Positions 29,151 to 37,447 of a DNA stretch of 64,000 nucleotides are shown here, piece after piece; the stretch's first letter is position 1; each line of letters opens with the position of its first letter. Origin of the DNA: Polynucleobacter sp. Latsch14-2 (GTDB lineage Bacteria > Pseudomonadota > Gammaproteobacteria > Burkholderiales > Burkholderiaceae); contig NZ_JACVPL010000003.1 in assembly GCF_018881925.1 (NCBI RefSeq), positions 62,001-126,000 of the forward strand. Direction: 5' to 3'. Made by a program: the position numbers and the translations under genes. The notes beneath the pieces were generated by a model. The model was not told the origin of the DNA, did not search any database, and saw only the letters and a list, made by a program, of their open reading frames with translations.

Positions 29151-30152
29151 ATGTCTAATATCCCCAATCGGCAACTGCCGATTTTTTTGTCATTTATTAT
29201 TATTGCAAGCTTTAACCTATTTGGTGGCTTAAATGCTGTTGCGCAATCTGCCGCAAACTATCCCAGCAAACCCATTAAATTGATCGCTCCTGTAGCTGCG
29301 GGTGGGGGCTTGGACAACCTTGCGCGCAAAGTAGCCGACCGACTCTCTAAGAACCTAGGTCAAACCATCATTGTGGATAACATGGGTGGCGGTGGCGGTG
29401 CAATAGCATCCCAAGTCACTGCCAAATCCGCTCCCGATGGATATACCCTGATGGTTTCCTATGTTGGTACACACGGCACCAATCCAGCGGTTCGCAAACT
29501 CTCTTACGACGCTATTAAAGATTTCACACCCGTTGGTATGATTGGTGCAACACCGAATGTCTTAATCATCAATCCCGCCTTACCGATTAAAAATCTTATA
29601 GAATTTATTGATTACGCTAAGAAGAATCCCGCCAAGTTAACTTATGGAACCTCGGGTCCTGGGACACTTACCCATCTGGGTATGGAGCAGTTCAAAATGA
29701 CCTCTGGGATCTTCATGGTTCATGTTCCTTATCGCGGTATCGCACCAGCATTTACCGATCTCCTTGGAGGGCAAACTGATGCCATGCTTCCAACTTTATT
29801 TGCTGCCATCCCTTATTTGAAAACAGGTCGCGTGCATGCATTAGCGGTTACCGGTCAAAAACGTAGCGCTGCTGAACCCAATATCCCTACTTTTAAAGAA
29901 TTGGGATATGCCGGTTTTGATGGGCAGCAGTGGTATGGTATTTCAGGCCCTGCAAATATGCCCGACGCCATTGTGGTTAAGCTCAATGCTGAACTCAATA
30001 AAGTATTGGCGAGTCCAGAGTTCAGCCAAGAAATGTCAAGTGAAGCAATGACCTTGATGCCGATGACGCCTCAACAATTTGGGAACTACATCAAAGAAGA
30101 TATTGCGCGCTGGACTAAGGTCGCGAAAAGCCGCCAAATTGAAATCGAATAA
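29151..30152 (+). CDS. Bug-family periplasmic binding protein 5
   Basis: 333 residues with a long signal peptide ending near AVAQ, then NYPSKPIKLIAPVAAGGGLD. The ligand loop is unusually glycine-rich: VDNMGGGGGAIASQVTAKS, in place of the usual KPGA. PDGYTLMVSYVGTHGTNPAV follows the family pattern. It is directly upstream (30 bp) of the MmgE/PrpD gene, so its ligand is plausibly the acid that enzyme uses or an ester of it (inference). Confidence 0.9.
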   Translation: MSNIPNRQLPIFLSFIIIASFNLFGGLNAVAQSAANYPSKPIKLIAPVAAGGGLDNLARKVADRLSKNLGQTIIVDNMGGGGGAIASQVTAKSAPDGYTLMVSYVGTHGTNPAVRKLSYDAIKDFTPVGMIGATPNVLIINPALPIKNLIEFIDYAKKNPAKLTYGTSGPGTLTHLGMEQFKMTSGIFMVHVPYRGIAPAFTDLLGGQTDAMLPTLFAAIPYLKTGRVHALAVTGQKRSAAEPNIPTFKELGYAGFDGQQWYGISGPANMPDAIVVKLNAELNKVLASPEFSQEMSSEAMTLMPMTPQQFGNYIKEDIARWTKVAKSRQIEIE

Positions 30153-30182
30153 AACATTCACTTACTAGAAATTGGAGCTTAT

Positions 30183-31556
30183 ATGTCTCAAATCATTCAA
30201 GCAGCAGCAGACCTTAAGGCACCACCCGTCACCAAGATATTGGCTGAATTTGTTACTTCACACCCCAGTCAAGGCTGGACCCCTGAAGTTGATCATGAAG
30301 CACATCGCACTTTTTTAAACTGGTTAGGCTGTGCAATTGGTGCGGCTCATCATGAGAGCGTGGAATCATCATTGGCAGCCATTCGCGAATTCCAACCAGC
30401 TGCTCAAGCAAGTATTCTAGGTCGCAAAGACCGCGTTGATATGGGGGGCGCAGCCTTGATCAATGGCATTAGCTCTCATACCTTTGACTTTGATGATACC
30501 CACCTTAAAACCGTGATTCATCCCGCTGGCCCAGTTGCTTCAGCCATCCTGGCATTGGGCGAGCACATTAATGCCAATGGTCGTCAAATCATCGACTCAC
30601 TGATTTTAGGTATTGATGTTGCCTGTCGCGTTGGTAATGCTATGTATCCAGACCACTATCACCGCGGCTGGCATATCACCGGGTCTACCGGCATGCTCGG
30701 TTCAGCTGCTGCCTGTTCCCGCCTTCTGGGTCTTGACCTGCAACAAACCACGATGGCGCTGGGTATCGCAGCTTCACAACCCGTGGGTATGCGCGAGCAA
30801 TTTGGCACAATGACCAAACCATTTCATCCTGGTGGAGCAGCTCGTGCTGGACAGCTTTCTGCACTCTTAGCTAAACATGGCTTTACTGCCAGCCCCAAAG
30901 CCTTAGAAGCGGGTCGTGGCTACATGCAAACAGTTTCCACCAAATGTGATTGGTCTGAAATTGACCGCGAACTTGGAAAATCATTTGAGATTTCTTTAAA
31001 CACCTATAAGCCATTTGCTTGTGGCATTGTGATTCATCCAGCTATTGATGCTTGCGCTCAACTACGTGCACAAGGTGTTAAAGCCGAAGATATCGAACGC
31101 ATTGAATTACGAGTGCATCCACTAGTACTTGAACTAACCGGCAAAAAAACACCTAAAGATGGTCTCGAAGGTAAATTTAGCGTCTACCACGGCTGTGCTG
31201 TTGGCTTGATCTTTGGTCAAGCAGGCGAAGGCGAATACGCTGATGACATCGTGAATCGCGCTGATGTTGTTGCTCTGCGCGCCAAAGTCAACGCCACAAC
31301 CGATACCTCGATCAGCGAAGCCTCGGTAGATGTAAAAGCAATTCTAAAGAATGGCAAGGAAGTTCATGTGTTTGTTAAAAATGCCATAGGCTCTGTTGAG
31401 AATCCCATGAGCGATGCTAACTTAGAGCAAAAATTTACTAGCCTGGCTGAGCCAATTATTGGGACTGAAAAAACGCGTCAATTAATTTCTGCATTATGGA
31501 AATTAGGAAGTACATCAGACCTTAAACAAATTTTAAGTCTCTCTACTCCCGACTAA
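30183..31556 (+). CDS. MmgE/PrpD-family protein
   Basis: A 457-residue cytoplasmic enzyme of the family containing 2-methylcitrate dehydratase, cis-aconitate decarboxylase and iminodisuccinate epimerase. Signatures: FLNWLGCAIGAAHHESVE near 40-57, NGISSHTFDFDDTHLKTVIH (98-117) with the conserved DFDDTH active-site segment, and HYHRGWHITGSTG. It lacks any signal peptide. A GGAG ribosome site lies upstream. Flanked by Bug 5 and a 2-hydroxyacid dehydrogenase, it probably acts in degradation of a di- or tricarboxylate; the true substrate cannot be deduced because the family is diverse. Confidence 0.88.
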   Translation: MSQIIQAAADLKAPPVTKILAEFVTSHPSQGWTPEVDHEAHRTFLNWLGCAIGAAHHESVESSLAAIREFQPAAQASILGRKDRVDMGGAALINGISSHTFDFDDTHLKTVIHPAGPVASAILALGEHINANGRQIIDSLILGIDVACRVGNAMYPDHYHRGWHITGSTGMLGSAAACSRLLGLDLQQTTMALGIAASQPVGMREQFGTMTKPFHPGGAARAGQLSALLAKHGFTASPKALEAGRGYMQTVSTKCDWSEIDRELGKSFEISLNTYKPFACGIVIHPAIDACAQLRAQGVKAEDIERIELRVHPLVLELTGKKTPKDGLEGKFSVYHGCAVGLIFGQAGEGEYADDIVNRADVVALRAKVNATTDTSISEASVDVKAILKNGKEVHVFVKNAIGSVENPMSDANLEQKFTSLAEPIIGTEKTRQLISALWKLGSTSDLKQILSLSTPD

Positions 31557-31579
31557 ATAATCAAATCCGTTCAGTAAAC

Positions 31580-32557
31580 ATGGCCCAACTACCAAACATT
31601 GTGATCCTTGGAGATTACGAGCGTGCGCTTCGTCGCTTTTCTAGCTGGGATAAGCTTGAGCAGCAAGCAAATCTGAAGATTCATCATGAGCCTTTACATG
31701 ATGAATCTTTGTATGAGGCGATAAAAGATGCCGATGCCATTGCGATGGTGCGTGACCGCGCCCCACTAAATGAGGCGATGATTGCACGACTCCCAAAGCT
31801 AAAGTTTTTGATGTTTACGGGCGAGCGTAATGGCACATTAGCGACTAGTGCACTCACCTCCAGAAATATTCCAATAGGATGTACGCTCGGTGGCCCTTCT
31901 AAAGAAACCACCGCTGAATTAACCTGGGCGCTTATTCTTGGGGCATCTAAACGCTTGGTGGAAGAAAATAAACTCATTGCTTCAGGCGGATGGCGTGATG
32001 AACTCTCCCTCGTTCCGATGCTTGCAGGTCAGCGCCTTGGAGTGATGGGTTTAGGTTCAATTGGCAGTCGTGTAGCACGTGTTGGCCATGCCCTTGGAAT
32101 GGAAGTGGTGACCTGGAGCCCACACATGACTCCCGAACGCGCAGCCGCTGAAAATGCAAAGTCCATTAGCCTTACTGAGTTGCTGAGCACTTCAAAAGTG
32201 GTGACGATGCATTTGGTCGCAGGATCAGGGACCAAAGGAATCATCAGCGCCGATCAGCTAGCCTTAATGCGATCTGACTCCATTTTAGTGAACACATCAC
32301 GCGCGGCACTGATCAATATGCCCGATCTTTGTAAGGCACTCAAAGCAGGACATCCTGGACAAGCAGCACTAGATGTATTTGATATTGAGCCGCTACCAAT
32401 CGGCGACCCTCTGCGCAATACACCTAACTTACTCGTTACACCCCACTTGGGCTTTATTGCCGAACCGATTTTTGAAACCTTCTCTAAAGGCATCACCGAA
32501 ACTTTAGAGGCGTGGCTAGAGGGAAAGCCCGTTCCACTCCCCTTTAAAGCTCAGTAA
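31580..32557 (+). CDS. D-isomer-specific 2-hydroxyacid dehydrogenase family protein
   Basis: 325 residues with the NAD domain GLGSIGSRVARVGHALGM and the catalytic trio of the family: Arg in NTSRAALINM, Glu in DIEPLPIGDP, and His in LLVTPHLGF. It reduces 2-keto acids or oxidises D-2-hydroxyacids; the substrate is not assignable. Shares about the same architecture as the gene at 40431 but is clearly divergent from it. It lies 23 bp after the MmgE/PrpD gene and 10 bp before the ChrA pair, so all are probably one transcript. Confidence 0.85.
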   Translation: MAQLPNIVILGDYERALRRFSSWDKLEQQANLKIHHEPLHDESLYEAIKDADAIAMVRDRAPLNEAMIARLPKLKFLMFTGERNGTLATSALTSRNIPIGCTLGGPSKETTAELTWALILGASKRLVEENKLIASGGWRDELSLVPMLAGQRLGVMGLGSIGSRVARVGHALGMEVVTWSPHMTPERAAAENAKSISLTELLSTSKVVTMHLVAGSGTKGIISADQLALMRSDSILVNTSRAALINMPDLCKALKAGHPGQAALDVFDIEPLPIGDPLRNTPNLLVTPHLGFIAEPIFETFSKGITETLEAWLEGKPVPLPFKAQ

Positions 32558-32567
32558 GATTGCCATT

Positions 32568-33107
32568 TTGAAAACACTTACCCCACTCCAGCTCTTCTTT
32601 ATTTTTAGCAAAATTGGTCTGTCTGGCTTTGGGGGTGTTCTACCTTGGGCGAGACGCACATTGGTAGAGAGGGATAAAGTACTCAGCTCCGAAGAATTTA
32701 GCGCTATTCTGGGTATCTGCCAAATTGTTCCAGGGCCTAATGTTATTAGCCTATCAGTTTGCGTTGGCTCACGGTTTTGCGGGGTGCGAGGTGCTATCGC
32801 GGCGCCACTAGGACTAACCTTGGGACCCATCATTGTCGTACTGTTAATCGCGCTCATGTATGAGCACTTTAGCTACCTCGATGCAGTCAAGGGGGCATTG
32901 CGTGGCGTTACCGCAGTCGGAATCGGACTGGTTGCAGCCACAGGCTTTAAGATGCTGCGTGATGAATTTCGCTACCCGATGATGTTTTTAGTGGTCATCG
33001 CGACCTTCCTAGCTGCAAACTATTTTCATCTAGGTTTAGGTTGGGTCGTTTTAATCATCTCTCCCTTGGCGCTGTTTTTAGCTTCGAAAAAAGCGCGCAT
33101 CTCATGA
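32568..33107 (+). CDS. chrA: ChrA-family transporter, first short-chain subunit
   Basis: A 179-residue membrane protein equal to one half of a classical two-domain chromate transporter. The CHR signature is GLSGFGGVLPWARRTLVERD near 18-37, with IVPGPNVISLSV further on; about five or six membrane segments follow. It starts with TTG and ends overlapping the second half (ATGA), so the two short-chain CHR proteins probably form a heterodimer, as known for paired SCHR systems. In an organic-acid gene set the transported anion might not be chromate (inference). Confidence 0.85.
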   Translation: MKTLTPLQLFFIFSKIGLSGFGGVLPWARRTLVERDKVLSSEEFSAILGICQIVPGPNVISLSVCVGSRFCGVRGAIAAPLGLTLGPIIVVLLIALMYEHFSYLDAVKGALRGVTAVGIGLVAATGFKMLRDEFRYPMMFLVVIATFLAANYFHLGLGWVVLIISPLALFLASKKARIS

Positions 33108-33625
33108 CTATTCTTCTGGGCTTTCTTGCCAAGCTTGCAGCTCTATCACTCATTGCATTTGGTGGGGTGAATGCTCTACTTCCGACCATCTTCGACATCG
33201 CGGTAAATCAAGAACATTGGATTGATGCACAGACATTCTCAGATTACTTTGCCCTAGCGCAAGCCGCTCCAGGTCCCAATTTCATGATTATTGCTTTGCT
33301 TGGGTGGCATGTCTCTGGCATCCCTGGAGCATTTTTGGCTACTCTGGCAATTGCCCTACCCTCCTCTGTTTTAATTTTCTTTTTGCAACGCATTATTTTG
33401 GGAATCAAAGATCCCATCAAAAAGCAAACAATTCAATATGCGGCGGCGGCACTAGCCATTGGCCTGATCTTCTCCTCTGTATGGCAAATCGCCTTGCAGA
33501 TTAATCATGGCGTAGCAACCTACGCCTTGACCATCATCACAATTGGACTTACAGTATTTACTCGCTGGCACCCTTTATATTGGATCGCTATCGGTGCAGC
33601 GCTTGGGGCGTTTGGCTTGCTTTAA
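33104..33625 (+). CDS. chrA: ChrA-family transporter, second short-chain subunit
   Basis: The partner half, 173 residues from the ATG that overlaps the first subunit's stop; a longer frame begins inside the first gene but adds a non-hydrophobic leader and is unlikely. It carries the CHR features LSLIAFGGVNALLP and QAAPGPNFMIIALLGWHV. About six membrane segments. The antiparallel-topology pair model is established for other SCHR pairs. Together the two genes match a complete ChrA; this is not a frameshifted single gene, since both have their own start and the ATGA overlap. Confidence 0.85.
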   Translation: MTILLGFLAKLAALSLIAFGGVNALLPTIFDIAVNQEHWIDAQTFSDYFALAQAAPGPNFMIIALLGWHVSGIPGAFLATLAIALPSSVLIFFLQRIILGIKDPIKKQTIQYAAAALAIGLIFSSVWQIALQINHGVATYALTIITIGLTVFTRWHPLYWIAIGAALGAFGLL

Positions 33626-33674
33626 TTTAATGACCACTCTCGGTTTAAGATAGTTTTTTACCAAAGGAATACAT

Positions 33675-34655
33675 ATGAGCTTGTTAAAACCCATTCTCTT
33701 AGGTGCAGCGACTATCGCTTCACTATTAAGCCCAGTATTAAGCTCGGCGCAATCACAATATCCGACAAAGCCAATTAACTTTATCGTTCCTTACGGCGCA
33801 GGTGGCGGTGCAGACTCACGCAGCCGTCAAATTGCTCAAAAAATGAGTATCCTTTTGAATCAGCCCATCATTGTAGATAACAAACCAGGCGCTGGTGGCA
33901 ATATCGGTACAGAATTTATTGCTAGGGCAGCACCTGATGGATACACCATTGGTATGGGTAATTTTGCGCCTATGGCAGTGAATAAAACACTCTTTGGTAA
34001 TTTACGCTACGACCCAGAAACCGATCTAAGCCCGATTGTTTTAATTGAAAAGGGTCCACTCGTTTTAGTCGTCAATCCAAGCTCACCTTATAAAACTGTT
34101 AAGGACATTATTGACGCAGCCAAAGCAAAACCAGGCGAACTCACCTTTTCTTCTGGCGGTATTGGAGGTAGTCACCAACTCTCCGCAGAACTATTTAAAC
34201 AGAGCGCTGGTATCGATATGATTCATGTGCCGTATAAGAGTGGTTCAGCTGGTCTTACCGACTTAATGGCTGGTAATGTCACAATGATGTTTGACCAAAT
34301 GTACTCAGCAATGCCTAGCATTAAGGCTGACAAACTGCGTCCGATTGCCATCACCAGTAAAAAACGTTCACCACTACTTCCAAATGTTCCTAGCTTTGCT
34401 GAAGTAGGCTACCCCAAGATTGAAGTGCTGAATTGGCAAGGTTTAATTGCCCCCAAAGGCACACCCAAGGCCATTATTGATAAGCTGAATGCCGCTGCAA
34501 ATGAGGCATTGAAAGATCCTCAACTCAGAGAGCTGATGCTTTCTCAAGGCAATGAAATTGGTGGTGGCACGCCAGCAGATTTTGCGGCACTCATCAAAGC
34601 AGAGGCAGCAAAATGGAGCACTGTTGTCAAAACTGCGAACATCAAGCCAGAATAA
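33675..34655 (+). CDS. Bug-family periplasmic binding protein 6
   Basis: 326 residues, signal peptide ending near SSAQ, mature start QYPTKPINFIVPYGAGGGAD followed by SRSRQIAQKM. Ligand-loop marks are VDNKPGAGGNIGTEF and PDGYTIGMGNFAPMAVN. An AAAGGAAT ribosome site precedes the ATG by 5 nt. It is 49 bp downstream of the ChrA pair and ends in a bidirectional terminator, so it closes the MmgE/PrpD transcript or is monocistronic. Confidence 0.9.
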   Translation: MSLLKPILLGAATIASLLSPVLSSAQSQYPTKPINFIVPYGAGGGADSRSRQIAQKMSILLNQPIIVDNKPGAGGNIGTEFIARAAPDGYTIGMGNFAPMAVNKTLFGNLRYDPETDLSPIVLIEKGPLVLVVNPSSPYKTVKDIIDAAKAKPGELTFSSGGIGGSHQLSAELFKQSAGIDMIHVPYKSGSAGLTDLMAGNVTMMFDQMYSAMPSIKADKLRPIAITSKKRSPLLPNVPSFAEVGYPKIEVLNWQGLIAPKGTPKAIIDKLNAAANEALKDPQLRELMLSQGNEIGGGTPADFAALIKAEAAKWSTVVKTANIKPE

Positions 34656-34677
34656 AAAAGACGAAATGACAATCAAT

Positions 34678-34709
34678 AAAAATAAGGGGCCTGGTAGTCC
34701 CTTATTTTT
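34678..34709. terminator. Bidirectional terminator between Bug 6 and crcB
   Basis: AAAAATAAGGG and CCCTTATTTTT form a perfect 11-bp inverted repeat around a 10-nt loop. It serves the convergent Bug 6 and crcB genes and overlaps the first two bases of the crcB stop codon. Confidence 0.88.
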
Positions 34710-35085
34710 ATTTAAGTGCTTGATAAGTCAAGATACCCAAGAAGGTCAACACCAGTGAGCCGATAAGGTGCAACAAAGCAGTGCCCAGGGCCCAAGTAAT
34801 TTCTCCGCGTTGAATAAAAGCCACTACTTCGGCAGAGAAGCTAGAGAAAGTGGTTAAACCCCCTAAGAAACCGGTCACAACCAAGAGTCTCCATTCGGGG
34901 GAGAGTTGGGGATTGTTTCCAAAGAATGCTACAGCAAGACCTACGAGATATCCGCCTACCATATTAGATATCAAGGTCCCCATTGGAATGACTGAGGTAG
35001 CACTCACAGTCAGTACATTAAAGCCAGCTCTCAATAGAGCGCCGAGACCAGCGCCAAAAAAGATTGCAAGAATAGATAGCCACAT
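34708..35085 (-). CDS. crcB: Fluoride exporter CrcB/FluC
   Basis: A small dual-topology membrane protein that exports fluoride. The 125 residues show four membrane segments, the early GAGLGALLRAGF motif, SNMVGGYLVG with the conserved Asn, and GFLGGLTTFSSFSAE containing the fluoride-pathway Phe residues. It starts 9 bp after the ygiD stop, so it shares a transcript. No fluoride riboswitch fits in that gap. Confidence 0.93.
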   Translation of the reverse strand: MWLSILAIFFGAGLGALLRAGFNVLTVSATSVIPMGTLISNMVGGYLVGLAVAFFGNNPQLSPEWRLLVVTGFLGGLTTFSSFSAEVVAFIQRGEITWALGTALLHLIGSLVLTFLGILTYQALK

Positions 35086-35094
35086 ATTGATATT

Positions 35095-35874
35095 CTATTG
35101 AATAGAAAAACTCAGCATGCCAATGGAACTCATTTCTATTCCATCAACCAGCACCTTGGCAGACTCGCCCTCGGCTTGTAAAGCCAGTGTATACAAGGCT
35201 GGCCAGTAATGCTCTGGGGTAGGGATAGATAAATGCGCTGCATCCCCAAAAAGCTCCCAATCAATCAAAGTCTCGTGATGATTCATTGCCATCTCGGAAA
35301 GAAAAAAGTCATTGAACTGCTTGGCCCATGGATAAGGTTGTGCACCATCCTGCCAATGAATCGTTCTCAGATTGTGCACAACATTACCGCTGGCTAAAAT
35401 TAAAATGTTTTCATCGCGTAGTGGGCGCAGTTGCTTTGCGAGCTCGTAATGTTCGCGAGCCGACATCGAACCATCCAAACTTAATTGCACCACCGGTACA
35501 TCGGCATCGGGATAAAGATATTTAAGAACGGACCATGCGCCATGATCAATACCCCACTCGTTCTCCTCCATCACAACGGGAACATTTAATAATTCTTGCA
35601 CGCGCTCAGCCAATGCTGGACTGCCTGGCGCTGGATATTGAATTTCAAAAAGAGCTTGGGGGAATCCGCCAAAGTCATGAATTGTTTTTGGCTTGGGCAT
35701 GGCGGTAACCCAAACACCTCGAGTGACCCAATGCGCCGAAATAACTAATATGGCTTCAGGGCGCTTTAGTGAGCTACCCAACTCAGCCCAGACCGCTGTA
35801 TAGCGATTGGGCTCAATAGCATACATTGGACTACCATGGCCAGCGAATACAGCAGGTTGGCGATGGCTAGTCAT
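35095..35874 (-). CDS. ygiD: 4,5-DOPA extradiol dioxygenase-family protein
   Basis: A class III extradiol ring-cleavage enzyme of the DODA/YgiD type, normally using one catalytic metal held by His residues. The 259 residues contain FAGHGSPMYAI (His13), VISAHWVTRG, WGIDHGAWSVLKYLYP and LILASGNVVHNLR, each with a candidate ligand or acid-base His. E. coli YgiD cleaves L-DOPA; the physiological substrate is uncertain. It precedes crcB. Confidence 0.88.
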   Translation of the reverse strand: MTSHRQPAVFAGHGSPMYAIEPNRYTAVWAELGSSLKRPEAILVISAHWVTRGVWVTAMPKPKTIHDFGGFPQALFEIQYPAPGSPALAERVQELLNVPVVMEENEWGIDHGAWSVLKYLYPDADVPVVQLSLDGSMSAREHYELAKQLRPLRDENILILASGNVVHNLRTIHWQDGAQPYPWAKQFNDFFLSEMAMNHHETLIDWELFGDAAHLSIPTPEHYWPALYTLALQAEGESAKVLVDGIEMSSIGMLSFSIQ

Positions 35875-35886
35875 GGATAACGGGTA

Positions 35887-36024
35887 TTAGCCGAATACGT
35901 AACCAGTATGGGCTGCGACTAATGCAAACAAAATAGCCAAGCTTGTGGCTGCTGCCAACATCACGATCAAAGTAATGATCTTTTTATTGATTTCTGATTT
36001 GGGCTCGTTGTGCCATTCGTTCAT
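35887..36024 (-). CDS. Small single-pass membrane protein (45 aa), hypothetical
   Basis: A 45-residue frame beginning MNEWHNEPKSEINKK and continuing into a hydrophobic helix of about 24 residues (ITLIVMLAAATSLAILFALV) and a short AHTGYVFG end. A GAGGA ribosome site lies 6 nt before the ATG. The charged head and single helix suggest an inner-membrane microprotein with the N-terminus inside. I do not recognise a family. It lies 12 bp upstream of ygiD on the same strand. Confidence 0.65.
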   Translation of the reverse strand: MNEWHNEPKSEINKKIITLIVMLAAATSLAILFALVAAHTGYVFG

Positions 36025-36068
36025 GCTAAATCCTCGTTAAACACATTAATTAATAGCTCAATTATCCA

Positions 36069-36236
36069 CTATCGGCCGCGACCTGCCTTGCGCATCATGG
36101 CTTTTCCACCACCAAAGCCTGCCTGAGGGCGTCCAGCTGGGCCGGAAGGGCCTTTAGGAGCTGGTGGGCGTGGGGCTGGCTTTGCCACAACGGGTTTAGC
36201 CACAGTTTTTGCTTCGGGTTTCTTTTCGTCAGTCAC
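36069..36236 (-). CDS. Small basic Pro/Ala/Lys/Gly-rich protein (55 aa), hypothetical
   Basis: A 55-residue frame starting at GTG with an AGGAG site 7 nt upstream. The head is charged (TDEKKPEAK). The middle is PKP and AP repeats (VAKPVVAKPAPRPPAPK), then GPSGPAGRPQAGFGGGK, and the end is strongly basic (MMRKAGRGR). It looks intrinsically disordered and nucleic-acid or ribosome binding is possible, but this is speculation. No known domain is seen. It is divergent from the M50 protease gene. Confidence 0.6.
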   Translation of the reverse strand: MTDEKKPEAKTVAKPVVAKPAPRPPAPKGPSGPAGRPQAGFGGGKAMMRKAGRGR

Positions 36237-36264
36237 AATTCACTCCTATAGATATCATATTGCC

Positions 36265-36927
36265 ATGATTACTGACTATTCTATCCAAGCCGTCGCCATT
36301 AATGCGATTCCCCTCATTTTTGCCATCACGATCCATGAGGCAGCCCATGGCTACGCAGCCCGCAAGTTCGGCGATAACACGGCCTATGCCCTAGGCAGAG
36401 TAAGCCTGAACCCCATGAAACATATTGATCCGGTTGGGACGCTTCTCATCCCCCTTGCGCTGATTTTGACAGGCTCCCCCTTTCTGGTTGGCTACGCAAA
36501 ACCAGTACCAGTGAACTTTGGGCGACTGCGCAATCCCAGAATCGACTCGATTTGGGTGGCCCTAGCAGGCCCGGGCTCCAACTTCATCCAGGCCCTTATT
36601 TGGCTTATTTTGCTGATAGCGCTCGTGGGGGTTGGGATAGATGAAAAATTTCTGATTTCTATGTCGCAGGCTGGTATTTCTTGGAATCTTGGCTTACTAG
36701 TCTTCAATCTATTCCCACTTCCGCCTTTAGATGGCGGCCGTATTCTTGCTAGCTTACTACCGATCCGTCAATCTATCGCCTTAGGCAAGCTGGAGCCATG
36801 GGGATTTTTTATCGTCCTTGGCCTAGTTTTTACTGGGATCATTGCTAGCCTCTGGATGGCACCTTTAATGAGCTTCTTTGAGTGGTTAATCCTTCTGATG
36901 ACAAGCCCCCTCAGGATGATTTTCTAG
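36265..36927 (+). CDS. Site-2-protease family (M50) membrane metalloprotease
   Basis: An intramembrane zinc protease, 220 residues with about five or six membrane segments. The zinc site is HEAAH (His24, Glu25, His28) in the first helix, and the third ligand is Asp156 in NLFPLPPLDGGRI. There is no PDZ domain, so it is the small Rv2869/SpoIVFB-like kind and not RseP. Substrate unknown. The gene is preceded by a short intergenic region divergent from the small basic protein. Confidence 0.9.
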   Translation: MITDYSIQAVAINAIPLIFAITIHEAAHGYAARKFGDNTAYALGRVSLNPMKHIDPVGTLLIPLALILTGSPFLVGYAKPVPVNFGRLRNPRIDSIWVALAGPGSNFIQALIWLILLIALVGVGIDEKFLISMSQAGISWNLGLLVFNLFPLPPLDGGRILASLLPIRQSIALGKLEPWGFFIVLGLVFTGIIASLWMAPLMSFFEWLILLMTSPLRMIF

Positions 36928-37000
36928 CTCAAGCAAGAAATTTTGTTCTGGGATATGCTCACTCCAAGCAGTCTTCCAGCCCCACCAACGGAGAATTCTC

Positions 37001-37447
37001 ATGAAATTAAGCAAAATCGTTTTAAGCGCAGCAGCATTACTCACCATCAATGGCAGTGCATTTGCCCAATTCCAAAATGCGGAAAAAGCCGTTGAGTATC
37101 GCCAGAGCGTTTTCACTGTTATGAGTAATCATTTTGGCAGAATTGGCGCCGTTGTGAAAGGTGAGGCTCCATTCAACAAAGATGAACTTGCTAAGAACGC
37201 TGCCATTGTTGCGATGCTGTCTAACCTGCCTTGGCAAGCTTTTGGGCCGGGGACTGAAGGCGGAAAAGCAAAACCAGAGGTATGGTCTGACAATGCAAAA
37301 TTCAAAAGTGCTTCAGAAAAAATGCAACTAGCTGTAGCAGACCTCAACAAAGCAGCCCAATCTGGCGACTTGGACAATATTAAGAAAACATTTGGCGCTG
37401 CAGGGCAAGCTTGTAAAGCCTGTCATGATGACTTTAAGAAGAAGTAA
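37001..37447 (+). CDS. Cytochrome c'
   Basis: A periplasmic four-helix-bundle haem protein that binds NO and CO and protects against nitrosative stress in several proteobacteria. The 148-residue precursor has a signal peptide ending near AFAQ and a single C-terminal haem site, CKACH at 138-142, as usual in this family. Upstream helices include AVEYRQSVFTVMSNHFGRIG. A GGAG ribosome site is present. Its last 14 bp overlap the convergent cytochrome b gene; a cytochrome c'-cytochrome b pairing is known in other proteobacteria. Confidence 0.92.
   Translation: MKLSKIVLSAAALLTINGSAFAQFQNAEKAVEYRQSVFTVMSNHFGRIGAVVKGEAPFNKDELAKNAAIVAMLSNLPWQAFGPGTEGGKAKPEVWSDNAKFKSASEKMQLAVADLNKAAQSGDLDNIKKTFGAAGQACKACHDDFKKK

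Noticed and set aside
32568-33625. ChrA broken by a frameshift
   Set aside because: Both halves have their own starts joined by an ATGA overlap and each holds a full CHR domain; this is the known paired short-chain form.
35086-35094. Fluoride riboswitch before crcB
   Set aside because: Only 9 bp separate crcB from ygiD, too short for the aptamer, and none was seen before ygiD.
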